From the NCBI GenBank assembly GCA_018114805.1, contig CP073042.1, positions 496,001-560,000 on the forward strand: 64,000 nt of DNA, read 5' to 3'. The notes beneath the pieces are model-generated. The model was not told the DNA's origin. It saw only the letters and a program-made list of their open reading frames with translations, and did not search any database. This document shows, in pieces, positions 28,578 to 37,791 of the stretch. The stretch's first letter is position 1. Every line of letters starts with the position of its first letter. A program made the position numbers and the translations under genes. The DNA is from Candidatus Streptomyces philanthi (lineage in GTDB: Bacteria; Actinomycetota; Actinomycetes; Streptomycetales; Streptomycetaceae).

Positions 28578-30203
28578 TCAGCGCGCCTGGCGCGTGAGCA
28601 CCAGCGCGTCGCCCACCGCGCGCTCGCCGCTCGCGTCCGACGGCATGGTGATGAGCCGGCCGTTCACCGCCATAGCCGACGAGCCGCCGCCGTCCAGGTT
28701 CATGGCCTGCCGGGCCCCCAGCGACCGCATGAGCTGGGCCATCTCGTGCAGGCCGAGGCCGTCGCTGTAGCCGGGCTGACGACCGGCCGTGATCACCACG
28801 ATCAGCCGGCCACGGGCGTCCACGCCGACCGCCGTACGCGGGTTGCGCTTGAGGCCCCAGGTGTACGCGAACGACGGCTCGTCCGGGCGGTCGATGCCGT
28901 CCGCCGCGAAGTCGACGGCCACCCTGCCGTCCCGCACCAACCGCGACCCGCCGCTGACGATGTCGTCGCCGGAGCCGAGCCGCACCTGTCGGCCGCACTC
29001 GTCGGTGATCTTCTCCTGCACGGTCAGCCGCTGGCCGACCGCCGCGTGCTCACGCAGCCACCCCGCCCCCTCGCCGATGCCGGCGAGCACGCTGCCGCCC
29101 GCGGGCACCGCGCCGCCGCGCGGGCGCAACTCCAGCACCCGGCCCGAGCGGTCGAGTACGGCCTCCACGCCCTCGCCCGCCGGGGTGGCCGCGCCGAGTT
29201 CGTCAGTGAACCGCACGATCTCGTCCGGGTCGGTGCACGTCACGTCGTGCAGCGGACGCTCGGTGGGCAGGTCGCCGCCGGTGCCGCCGCAGTTGCGGAT
29301 CGTGCCGGGGACGCGGTTGATACCGTCGATGACCGCGGACGCGTCGCCGGCGCGCACCCGCAGGTCGGTGCTCAGGTGGCGGAACTCGGGACGCAGGCCG
29401 TCGCCGCGCAGCACCATCGCCACCCGGCCGTTGGTGGCAGCGCTCTGCAACTCGCTGTCGTACGCGGCGATGCCCGCCGCCGCGCCCGGCACTCCGTCGC
29501 GGCTCTCCATCACGAAGAAGCCGGCGTTCACAGCGAGCAGCGCGCGGGAGTGGGCCGCCATGTCACTGACGTTCTCGCGTCCCGCCACGTGGGGGCCGTA
29601 GGTGCCGCTGAGCTTCCCGTCGAACCGGGCCGGGTCGATGACGGCCACCTTCACCTGTGCCAGCCCGGTGCCGGGCGCGCCGTCGCCGCCGGTCCACTCG
29701 CTGACCGCGTCGAAGCCGGCCGCTGCCAGGGCCTTGCGCCGCGCGTCGGCCTGGTTCTGGCCGCCGAAGGTGACCACCCGGGTCCGTACGCCGAGCAGTC
29801 CGGCGCGGTTGGCGCCGCGCGGCCAGCTCACGCGCTCCGTGCGGGGCTCGAAGCCCGCCGTGCGCAACTGGCCGGCCAGGGTGTCGGCCGCCGCCTTCGA
29901 CAGCAGGTGGGCGCCGCCCGCGCCGCGCACGGTGACCGTCCAGTGGTCGGCGCCCGGCCTGCCGGCGACGACACCCTGGTAGAGGTCGACCCCGGGGGCC
30001 AGCCGGTCCCGTTCCCAACCGGCCACCGGCTTCGGCACGCCGCCCCCGCCACGGGCCACCTGTGCGGTGGGCACGCCGGACGCGGCGCGGTAGGACGCGG
30101 CGGCGCCCTGGGCGGTGGCGCCGGGCGCCACGAGTACCGCGACGAGCACCGCAGCCAGCGCGGCAGGCCGCAGCGATCGAGAACGGCTGGACACCTTGAA
30201 CAC
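28578..30203 (-). CDS. Secreted phosphodiester glycosidase (NAGPA-like) family protein
   Basis: 541 codons from GTG 30203, preceded by GAGGAG. Sec signal peptide: RSRSLRPAALAAVLVAVLV then a cleavage near ATA/AQG. The C-terminal half is the phosphodiester glycosidase domain seen in NAGPA and bacterial YngK/EpsL-type proteins: LLAVNAGFFVMESRDGVPGA, AVIDGINRVPG, RTAVGVDARGRLIVVITAGR and ARQAMNLDGGGSSAMAVNGR. The central part has a sporulation-related (SPOR)-like repeat HLLSKAAADTLAGQLRTAGF. No frame breaks. It probably removes sugar caps from extracellular glycans or wall polymers. Confidence 0.87.
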   Translation of the reverse strand: MFKVSSRSRSLRPAALAAVLVAVLVAPGATAQGAAASYRAASGVPTAQVARGGGGVPKPVAGWERDRLAPGVDLYQGVVAGRPGADHWTVTVRGAGGAHLLSKAAADTLAGQLRTAGFEPRTERVSWPRGANRAGLLGVRTRVVTFGGQNQADARRKALAAAGFDAVSEWTGGDGAPGTGLAQVKVAVIDPARFDGKLSGTYGPHVAGRENVSDMAAHSRALLAVNAGFFVMESRDGVPGAAAGIAAYDSELQSAATNGRVAMVLRGDGLRPEFRHLSTDLRVRAGDASAVIDGINRVPGTIRNCGGTGGDLPTERPLHDVTCTDPDEIVRFTDELGAATPAGEGVEAVLDRSGRVLELRPRGGAVPAGGSVLAGIGEGAGWLREHAAVGQRLTVQEKITDECGRQVRLGSGDDIVSGGSRLVRDGRVAVDFAADGIDRPDEPSFAYTWGLKRNPRTAVGVDARGRLIVVITAGRQPGYSDGLGLHEMAQLMRSLGARQAMNLDGGGSSAMAVNGRLITMPSDASGERAVGDALVLTRQAR

Positions 30204-30599
30204 GTCGAAACACTCCTCAGTCACTCTCCGCCGCACTGACGGCCACGACCCGGCCCGCGCCGATCGGACTCGATCACCTTCGCTCCGGCCCGGTCGCGCT
30301 GTCCCGTACGATCGACGCCGACAGGCCGGGCGCCGCACGCCACGGCACGCCATCGACCCCGCTCGGCGACGCCGGCTTGGCTGAGCCGCGACCCACTACC
30401 CAGCCGGCACCCTCGCAGCGCCCCGGGACGCTCAGTGGACACGCCGACGTCGCCGAGGTGAACATGCGGCGCGGCCCGCGACGCCCAGGCGGCGCCCCGG
30501 TCCCTCGTCTCGCCGCCATCGCCACTGTTCAGGCCAGACGGGTTGGCGAGTCGTCCTACCTGGCCGACCGGCCGGGCGCGACGCTCGCCCACGGAGCGC
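30204..30599. other. Non-coding or decayed stretch
   Basis: 396 bases between the glycosidase start and the SDR remnant. A minus-strand frame is open across much of it, continuous with the SDR fragment, but the residues no longer resemble that family. It should contain the glycosidase promoter. Nothing else was recognised. Confidence 0.5.
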
Positions 30600-30904
30600 T
30601 CCTCACCTTGCGTGTCCGCCGGCCACCTGCGGGCCAACTCGCCCGTCAGCAGCACGGGCCGAAGGTTGGCACCGCAGGTCCGGGTCAGCGCCGCGTGGTC
30701 GAGGGTCGGCGTCTCGTCGGGCCCCTCCCGGTGCGCGGTCTTGTTGACGAGCACCTTCACAACCCCGAGCCGCCGCTCGACCGCGTCAACGAGTTCCCCC
30801 GCCGCCCCGGGCGCGGTGAGGTCCTGCTCGTACGTCATGACATCGGGCGCCCCCAGGTCGACAAGCCCCTCCGCCACCCGCTCGACCGCCTCGGCGCTGC
30901 TCAT
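30600..30904 (-). pseudogene. Short-chain dehydrogenase (SDR) remnant
   Basis: The minus-strand reading AEGLVDLGAPDVMTYEQDLT, RLGVVKVLVNKTAHREGPDE and LTRTCGANLRPVLLTGELAR matches the middle of SDR oxidoreductases (the VNNAG strand is degraded to VNKTA). The N-terminal TGxxxGIG nucleotide loop and the C-terminal YxxxK catalytic part are both missing. Only about 100 residues remain. It abuts the AT-rich segment before the CRISPR array. Confidence 0.6.
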
Positions 30905-30929
30905 CGGGAGCGCTGCTGAAGCACAACGC

Positions 30930-31056
30930 TAGGCTGAACACCTTCTCGGCGGAAGGACATGACATGGGCGATTGGTCGCGGTTGAGCGATAGGTCGCGAT
31001 CGATAGAAGTTGCAGAAAACCGGGATCCCGCGAGATAAAGCCCCAGGTCGATTGCT
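30930..31056 (+). promoter_or_regulatory. Possible CRISPR leader
   Basis: Bases from about 30930 to the first repeat are clearly AT-richer than the window (for example 30995-31045) and lie on the side that a type I-E leader would occupy given the repeat orientation. GATTGGTCGCGGT and GATAGGTCGCGAT form an imperfect direct repeat here. No gene fits. Assignment rests on position and composition only. Confidence 0.45.
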
Positions 31057-31297
31057 CTGGTCCCCGCGCGCGGGCGATGGTCCCGCCGGGCGCACCGCGG
31101 TGTTCCCGACCGTGCCCTGGATCCCCGCGCGATCCCCGTACGCGCGGGGATGGTCCCGCCCGAGGCCGTGACCGGCCGGATTGACTGGTCTGGTCCCCGC
31201 GCGTGCGGGAATGACCCCTTCCTCGGAACGCGACCTATCACCCAAACTTCCTGGTTCCCGCGCACGCTTCCTGGTTCCCGCGCACGGCGATGGTCCC
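31057..31297 (+). CRISPR. Short degenerate type I-E CRISPR array (4 repeats, 3 spacers)
   Basis: Repeats start CTGG(T/A)(C/T)CCCGCG and end GATGGTCCC, close to the 29-nt type I-E repeat of streptomycetes: R1 31057-31084 (28 nt), R2 31117-31157 (41 nt, with an extra copy of its stem-start), R3 31190-31218 (29 nt, ending AATGACCCC), R4 31271-31297 (27 nt, preceded by a 20-bp tandem copy of its first half from 31247). The three spacers, 31085-31116, 31158-31189 and 31219-31250, are each exactly 32 nt, the type I-E length. No cas gene is present in the window. The repeats have drifted, so the array is probably inactive. Confidence 0.85.
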
Positions 31298-31526
31298 GCC
31301 CCCACCCAGCGCACCACCAAAGCCAGCACACCCCCCGCCCCACAACCCCGGCGCCCGCGCACGCCCCGGCGCGATCTTCCTTTACCACTGCTTGACCGTC
31401 ATTACCTGGTCAGAAGAGATCCAAAGTTTGTGAATCAATTCACACCTACCCCTTGGCCGGGCCCTGTTTTCCGTGTTGAGATGCGCGCACGACTTCCGGC
31501 TCGATGGCACGCTTGGGGAGGGCAAT

Positions 31527-32369
31527 GTGGCGGACACCGCCATGTCACTTTCTGGATCGTCGGATTCCGAAAGAGAGCCGGGAGGCGGGCTCCATGCCGG
31601 ACTGTCGAACGACCCGCTGCACACGGCGGTATGGCGACTGCGCTCACGCGGTTGCCGGCACGACGCCGCGGAGCTGCTCAGCCCGCTGGCCGCGACCGAT
31701 CCGGCCGCGGCCCGGTTGCGCAGCTCCGTACTGACCGAACAGTGCATGTTCACCGCGGGGAGCTGGGAGGCGGCCGAGGACGCGCTGGGGGCGGCGGAGG
31801 CCGTCGCGCACACCGATGACGAGCGCGGGGCGGCGGCGCGCGAGCGCGGGCACCTAGCGTACGCGGCCACGCTGTTCGGCAACCGGGACCGGGTGGACGA
31901 GGCCCGGGCCGCGCTGGGGCGGGCGGCGGCGCTGCTCGGCCCCGACTCCCGCACCCGCCCGCTGCTCGACTTCCGGCGCGGCCTGCTCGCCCAGCGCCTG
32001 TCCAAGAACGCGTCCAGCGCCCAGGCCGCCTTCCAACGCGCCCACGCCGCGGCCCTGTCGCACGGCGACGCGTTGCTGTCCTCCTTCACCTGGCGTCACC
32101 TCGCCGCGATGGCCGAGGAACGGGGTGACCGGGCCGAGGCCCGGCACGGGTTCGCCGAATCGCTCAGGATCCGGGAGGAGTTGGGCTACCTCATCGGCAT
32201 CGCCCCCGCGCTGGTCGCGCTGGCCAGCGTCGAGCCCGAGCCGTAGGCGGCCCGGCTGCGCACCAAGGCCGGACGCCTGGTGCGGCTGCTGGGCGGGGTG
32301 CCGGCCTGGCTGGCGCGCCGGCTGCGGGCAATGGAGGCGGCGCCCGAGAACAGCGCGGCGGCTGACTGA
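31527..32369 (+). CDS. Helical-repeat (TPR-like) protein, in-frame TAG near the end
   Basis: GTG 31527 follows GGGGAGGG. The protein is almost all alpha-helical with TPR-like spacing: LHTAVWRLRSRGCRHDAAEL, SVLTEQCMFTAGSWEAAEDA, FRRGLLAQRLSKNASSAQAA, FAESLRIREELGYLIG. A TAG at 32244-32246 follows VALASVEPEP, but the same frame continues AARLRTKAGRLVRLLGGVPA to a TGA at 32367-32369, so the visible product lacks its last 40 residues. No enzymatic motif; a protein-protein interaction role is likely. The gene family is not one I can name. Confidence 0.7.
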
Positions 32370-32465
32370 GCGGGCGGCGTGCGAGGCCGGGAGGGGCACG
32401 GACGGGGAGGGGGCACGGGGCGGGCCTGGCGCGGCGGGTAAGCGGGGGCGCCCCGGCGCCCGGCC

Positions 32466-33138
32466 TCAGGCGAAGTGCGCGCGGATCACCGTCTCGGCGG
32501 CGACCGCGTCGCCCGCCGTCAGGGCGCTCAGCAGCGCCGCGTGCTCGGCGGCGTCGGCGACCAGGTCGGCGCGGTCCCGGGTGGGCGCCGGTGACCACTG
32601 GGCGCGGCGGTGCAACCCGCCGGCTATCCGGACGAGTTGACTGTTCCCACTCATGCCGAGCAGCGCCCCGTGGAAGGCTCGGTCAGCGTCCGCGTAGCCG
32701 GCCACGTCCCCGCTCGCCGCGGCCAGCGCCGCCGCGTCGGCCAGCGGGCGCAGCGCCGCCCAGTGCCGCGCCGGAACCGTGCGGGCCAACCGCAGGATCG
32801 CCGGCACCTCGAGGAGGGCCCGCACCTCGGCCAGTTCGGCGGCCTCGCGCGGGGTGCGCCGGGCGACCCGGAAGCCGCGGTTGGGGACGATATGCACGGC
32901 GCCCTCGCTGGCGAGCCGCTGCATGGCCTCGCGCACCGGGGTCGCCGAGACCCCGTAGCGGTCGGCGGAGCGAGGGGGCGGAGTAGACCCGGTCGGGCTT
33001 CAGCTCGCCGGCGAGCAGCGCGGCCAACACCTGTTCGCGCACCGAGAACCGGCGCGGCAGGGCGGGTACGGCGGACGCCGCCCCCGCGCGCGCTCCGGGC
33101 CACCCGCCCGCGTTCACCTGCGCGGCACACTGCTCCAC
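32466..33138 (-). CDS. GntR/FadR-family transcriptional regulator, frameshifted
   Basis: GTG 33138 gives an N-terminal extension then FSVREQVLAALLAGELKPDR, the start of the GntR winged helix. At about 32970 the frame breaks, and the recognition part VREAMQRLASEGAVHIVPNR then GFRVARRTPREAAELAEVRA continues in another frame. The C-terminal all-helical FCD domain has the metal-binding pattern (ADRAFHGALLGMSGN, and later AAEHAALLSAL). About 223 residues in total. It would repress a nearby or distant metabolic operon; no operator was identified. A 17-bp tandem repeat lies just upstream. Confidence 0.82.
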
Positions 33139-33149
33139 TCAGGCCCCCT

Positions 33150-33183
33150 GCGATGTCCCTGCCCGTGCGATGTCCCTGCCCGT
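33150..33183. repeat. 17-bp tandem repeat upstream of the GntR gene
   Basis: GCGATGTCCCTGCCCGT occurs twice head to tail at 33150-33166 and 33167-33183, immediately before the minus-strand GntR start at 33138. It overlaps the expected leader or promoter and could be an operator duplication or a slippage product. Confidence 0.7.
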
Positions 33184-33923
33184 CTCGGCCCGGACTTTCC
33201 GGGCTTCACGCACCATAGTATGGATAGCGCGCCAATTCCCACACCGCCCGATTCGCGCGACGAGGTAAGCCCTACCTGCCGCAGCCCGTGCTGCGGCGGT
33301 CCGCTCACGTCCGTGGCGCCCTCCCACGCCCCGCGCCCGGGTGGTGCCGGACGAGGCGGCGCCGCGCGCCGAGGTGCGGTCCGCCGTCGCCGAGCACCTC
33401 GCGGAGCGCGTACAGCGCATGACGGCAGCCTGACGCCCCGTCGCACCGCAACGCGCCGCCCGCCGGGTGGAGCTGGCGCGTCGCCGGGGGCCGCGCCGCA
33501 TCGTCAGGCGCCACCCGCCTGCGAGGACGTATGCTGCACGGGCGGCTGACGACTCATCTCATGTGCTGTCCGCGGCGCGTCCCCCGACGATGTGACGCGC
33601 CCTCACCGGTCGACGCGCGCCCCGGACACGCCCACGCTCCGGGCCGTCCGAGACCGGTCGCCGATCAAGCTTCCGCAACTGGTCAATCGCACCAATCACT
33701 TGCGGTAGATTCACCCCATCGGGTTTCGTTTCGCGACTCGAACGCGACGCGGCGTCATCGTGACCGCGTTCGGCCCGCATCGCACCTATCCGGATGCCCT
33801 GGATCTCCGTTGGCGTCCTCTTGCCCGGAAACGCCCTAGGACTAGGTCCGGTTCCGTCAAGATGACCCGCGATAGGTCGCACTGCGGCTTAAACGTCACG
33901 GAAGCGAGCCAAGGGGGCACCGG
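33184..33923. other. 740-bp stretch without a recognisable gene
   Basis: Between the GntR and DUF2637 genes. It is less GC-rich than its surroundings, especially 33660-33760 and 33860-33960. Small open frames exist on both strands without a credible start site or family match; 33370-33430 (plus) reads like the end of a small coding region but cannot be assigned. Likely promoters for both flanking genes and decayed sequence. Confidence 0.5.
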
Positions 33924-35007
33924 ATGAGAATGACCGATATATCGCTTGATTGGGCGCTTCCGGTCGCCGTGGCCGTCGTCGGGGTCGCGGTAGCGGTGAC
34001 GTTGAAGACGCGCGTTCAGAAGGCCGCCGCCAAGGAGGCCGCCGCACCCACCGACTCCTGGGAACGCAGCGAGGAGCGTCGGCGACGCAAGGAAGCCATC
34101 TACGGCAGCACCTCGTACCTGCTGCTGTGCGGCCGTGACCGCCGCGCTCTCCTTCCACGGCCTGGTGGGCTTCGGGCGGCAGAACCTGAACCTGCACGGC
34201 GGCTGGGAGTACCTGGTCCCGTTCGGGCTCGACGGCGCGGCCATGTTCTGCTCGGTGCTGGCGGTGCGGGAGGCGAGTCACGGCGACGCCGCGCTCGGCT
34301 CCCGCATGCTGGTGTGGACCTTCGCGGGGGCCGCGGCCTGGTTCAACTGGGTGCACGCGCCGCGGGGCATGGGCCACGCGGGCGCCCCGCACTTCTTCGC
34401 GGGCATGTCGCTGTCGGCGGCCGTGCTCTTCGACCGCGCGCTGAAGCAGACCCGCCGGGCCGCCCTGCGCGAGCAGGGTCTGGTGCCGCGCCCGCTGCCG
34501 CAGATCCGGATCGTGCGCTGGCTGCGGGCGCCCCGCGAGACGTTCGCCGCCTGGTCGCTGATGCTCCTGGAGGGCGTGCGGACGCTGGACGAGGCCGGGG
34601 AGGAGGTCCGCAAGGACCAGCGGCAGAAGGACCAGGAGCGCCAGCGCCGGCGCGATCAGGACAAGTTGGACCGCGCCCGCATTCGGGCCTACAACCGGCA
34701 GCACCGGATGTGGGGCCGGCGCGGTGGGCGGCAGGTGGACGCCGGCGGCGGCCTGCCGGCGCCGGCCGGGCAGTTGAGTTCGGAGAGTACCATATCCGAC
34801 GCGCCCGGAGCCGAACGGCCGGGAAACCTGCCCGTGCTCTCCCGACCGGCGCTCCAGCCGGTCACCAGCACCGAGAAGGAGGGCAGCGCGGCGGCCTCTG
34901 GCCGCCCGCGTACCGTTGACCTAACCGCCGAGGACGACACGCTCACGATCCCGCGCCTCGACTCCCTGGAGGAGAAGCTCGCGGAGATTGAGCGCCAGTT
35001 CGGCTGA
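33924..35007 (+). CDS. DUF2637 membrane protein, frameshifted
   Basis: ATG 33924 follows AAGGGGG. An N-terminal membrane helix (ALPVAVAVVGVAVAV), a charged linker and then the DUF2637 domain: ALSFHGLVGFGRQNLNLHG, YLVPFGLDGAAMFCSVLAVR and WTFAGAAAWFNWVHAPRG, with three to four membrane segments. The frame breaks at about 34130, between YLLLC and AVTAALSF. A basic, highly charged cytoplasmic tail (KDQRQKDQERQRRRDQDKL) precedes a disordered end. DUF2637 proteins occur on actinomycete chromosomes and plasmids (Spd-like) and their role is not settled; a link to conjugation has been proposed for plasmid members. Confidence 0.83.
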
Positions 35008-35182
35008 GTCAGGACACGCCGTGAACGTGGTCCGTGCGGGAAGCGCCCCGCACGGGCCACGTCGCTTTTCCGCGCCTCGTACGCCTCGCTCCCCGGCGTG
35101 GCCCGTACGCCTCGTAGGGCCGGGTACGCATCGGGCGCCTGGTACGCCCCGTGCGTTCGTCACCGGCCGGGTCCCGCGCGGC

Positions 35183-35794
35183 TCAGTGCGGGGCGTCTGC
35201 CGCCAGCTCGAACCAGATCACCTTGCCCGCGCCGTGTTCGCGCACGCCCCAGGTGTCGGCCATCGCCTCCACGAGCAGCAGCCCCCGCCCGGACGTGCCG
35301 GCGTGCGGCGCCTCCCGGCGCGGTCGGGGCATGCCGTCGGCGAAGTCCCGCACCTCGACCCGCAGCCGGCCGCCCACCTGGGCGTGCGTGCCGCGCGGCA
35401 GGCGGGCCCGGACGACGGCGCCGCCGTCCGTGTGCACCAGGGCGTTGGTGGTCAGTTCGCTGGTCAACAGCTCGGCGACGTGAGCCTGCTCCGGGCTGCC
35501 GCCCCACTGGCGCAGCAGTTCGCGCAGCGCCCTGCGGACGTCGGAGATCCCCGTGAGCTCTCCCCGGCGCAACTGCCGTGTCATCTGTGGTTCGGCGTCC
35601 TCGTGCGCTCCGCCGCCGGCGTCACCCGCCGCGACCCTTCCTACCGCTCCGGTGCTCCCCCCGGTCTCCCCCACGACGTTCCTGGTCTGCCTCGTGATCC
35701 ATCCGGCTTCCCCCGAGGCGTTCCGTCCGACGGTCGCCGTACCAGCTTCCCACCGAAGGTCCGTATCGCTTAACCGCGCAGTCTGACGCTCCAT
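35183..35794 (-). CDS. ATP-binding regulatory protein (HATPase_c, anti-sigma-like)
   Basis: 203 residues. After an 80-residue Gly/Ala-rich N-terminus comes the GHKL domain: LLTSELTTNALVHTDGGAVV (N box), VEVRDFADGMPRP (G1 box) and GTSGRGLLLVEAMADTWGVR (G2), like SpoIIAB/RsbW. Streptomycetes carry many such single-domain ATPases, which act as anti-sigma factors or serine kinases of anti-anti-sigma partners. No partner gene lies next to it. The ATG chosen is the first; the true start may be an internal one near the QMTRQLRRGELTG segment. Confidence 0.83.
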   Translation of the reverse strand: MERQTARLSDTDLRWEAGTATVGRNASGEAGWITRQTRNVVGETGGSTGAVGRVAAGDAGGGAHEDAEPQMTRQLRRGELTGISDVRRALRELLRQWGGSPEQAHVAELLTSELTTNALVHTDGGAVVRARLPRGTHAQVGGRLRVEVRDFADGMPRPRREAPHAGTSGRGLLLVEAMADTWGVREHGAGKVIWFELAADAPH

Positions 35795-35912
35795 GCCTCC
35801 CCGCCCCGAACCTTTCCTACCGATCCCCGTCTGTCCGACGAACCGTGTTGATTCGAACGCGCGCTCTCACCATGCATGCCCACTCAGCCGACCCACACTC
35901 ACCGCCGCCCGC

Positions 35913-37681
35913 TCAGGGACGAGGGAGGTTGCGCAGGTTTGAGCGGGCCATCTGCACCATCTTCCCCACCCCGCCATCCAGGACGATCTTGCTCGCGGAG
36001 AGCGCGAACCCGGTCACCATCTCCGCCCGGATCTTCGGCGGGATCGACAGCGCGTTGGCGTCCGTGACGACGTCCACGAGCGCCGGCCCCTTGTGCGCGA
36101 AGGCGTCCCGCAGCGCCCCACGCAGGTGTTTGGGCTTCTCCACCCGCACCCCGTAGGCGCCCGCCGCGCGGGCGATCTGGGCGAAGTCCGGGTTGTTGTT
36201 GCTTGTGCCATATGCCGGCAGGCCCGCCACGAGCATCTCCAGCTCGACCATGCCCAGCGAGGAGTGACCATGCCCAGCGAGGAGTTGTTGAACAACACGA
36301 TCTTCACCGGCAGGTCGTACTGGACCAGGGTGAGGAAGTCGCCCATCAGCATGGTGAACCCGCCGTCGCCCGACATGGAGACGACCTGCCGCTTCCGGTC
36401 GAGGAACTGCGCGCCGATCGCCTGCGGCAGGGCGTTGGCCATCGACCCGTGCGAGAACGAACCGATCACCCGGCGCCGACCGTTGGGCGTGAGGTAGCGG
36501 GCCGCACAGACGTTGCACATCCCCTTGTCCACCGTGAAGACCGCGTCGTCGGCCGCCTCCTCTTCCAGCACGGATGCGACGTATTCCGGATGGATGGGGA
36601 TGTGCTTGTCTACCTTGCGGGTGTACGCCTTGACGACCCCTTCCAGTGCGTCCGCGTAGTTGCGGAGCATCCGGTCGAGGAACTTGCGGTCCTTCTCCAC
36701 CCGCACCTGGGGCGTCAGGCAGCGCAGCGTCTCGCGCACGTCGCCCCAGACGGCCAGCGCCAGCGTGGAGCGCCGCCCCAGGTGCTCGGGCCGGACGTCC
36801 ACCTGCACGATCTTCACGTCGTCCGGCAGGAAGGCGTTGTACGGGAAGTCGGTGCCCAACAGGATCAGCAGGTCGCACTCGTGCGTCGCCTCGTACGCGG
36901 CGCCGTAACCGAGCAGCCCGCTCATGCCGACTTCGTACGGGTTGTTGTATCTGAATCCACTCCTTGCCTTGCCGCGCAGCGCGTGCCCCACCGGGGCCTT
37001 GACCCGCTCCGCGAACGCCATCACCTCGTCGTGCGCGCCCGCCGTGCCGCTGCCGCAGAACAGCGTCACCCGCTTCGCGTCGTCCACCAGGCGGGCCAGT
37101 TCGGCGATCTCGGCGTCGCCGGGGCGTACGGAGGGCCGCGAGGTCACCAGGGCGTGCTCGACCGCGCGCTCGGGGACCGTCTCGCCGGCCACGTCGCCGG
37201 GCAGCGACACCACGCTGACGCCGCCGCGGCCGATGGTGTGCTGCACGGCAGTCTGGAGCACCCGGGGCATCTGCCGGGAGTTGGAGATCAGCTCGCTGTA
37301 GTGGCTGCACTCGCGGAAGAGCTGGTCGGGGTGGGTCTCCTGGAAGTAGCTGGTGCCGATCTCGCTGCTGGGGATCTGGGCCGCCAGGGCAAGCACGGGG
37401 GCCATGGAGCGGTGCGCGTCGTAGAGGCCGTTGATCAGGTGCACGTTGCCGGGCCCGCAGGAGCCGGCGCAGGCCGCGAGCGACCCGGTGAGCTGGGCCT
37501 CGGCACCGGCCGCGAAGGCGGCTGCCTCCTCGTGCCGGACCTGCACCCAGTCGATGCCCGGGGTGCGGCGGATAGCGTCGATGACCGGGTTAAGGCTGTC
37601 GCCCGCCACCCCGTACAGCCGCTGCACCCCGGCTCGCACCAGGATGTCCACAAACTGCTCCGCCACGGTCTGCTTCGCCAT
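35913..37681 (-). CDS. poxB: Thiamine-pyrophosphate-dependent pyruvate oxidase/dehydrogenase, one frameshift
   Basis: About 580 codons from ATG 37681. N-terminal TPP PYR domain: YGVAGDSLNPVIDAIRR and VRHEEAAAFAAGAEAQLTG (the activating Glu), then GPGNVHLINGLYDAHRSMAP. C-terminal TPP-binding motif: VSMSGDGGFTMLMGDFLTLV with IVLFNNSSLGM (GDG-x-NN). The order and residues fit PoxB-type pyruvate:quinone oxidoreductases (pyruvate to acetate and CO2). A 20-bp tandem duplication at 36246-36285 shifts the frame after NNSSLGM; the tail VELEMLVAGLPAYGTSNNNP continues to the natural stop. Without the duplication the gene would be whole. Confidence 0.9.
36246..36285. repeat. 20-bp tandem duplication inside poxB
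   Basis: GACCATGCCCAGCGAGGAGT is present twice in direct succession (36246-36265, 36266-36285). Because 20 is not a multiple of three it breaks the poxB frame; removing one copy restores continuous family homology. A recent slippage event or an assembly duplication. Confidence 0.9.
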
Positions 37682-37791
37682 CGCGCGCTCGCCCTTCCGC
37701 TGGGTTCCGCGGGTACCGGGCGCCGAGGAGCAGGCGCCCGCTGTCCGGGTTGGGTGCCCCGGTTCCTCTCATCAACCCACGAACAGCGCGG

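Noticed and set aside
30901..31388. Minus-strand frames of 150-200 codons over the CRISPR array
   Set aside because: Their repeated segments are translations of the CRISPR repeats, and the 32-nt spacing is a DNA-level pattern.
33300..33430. A possible small coding region ending VRSAVAEHLAERVQRMTAA
   Set aside because: No start codon with a ribosome site and no recognisable family; kept only as a remark in the gap description.
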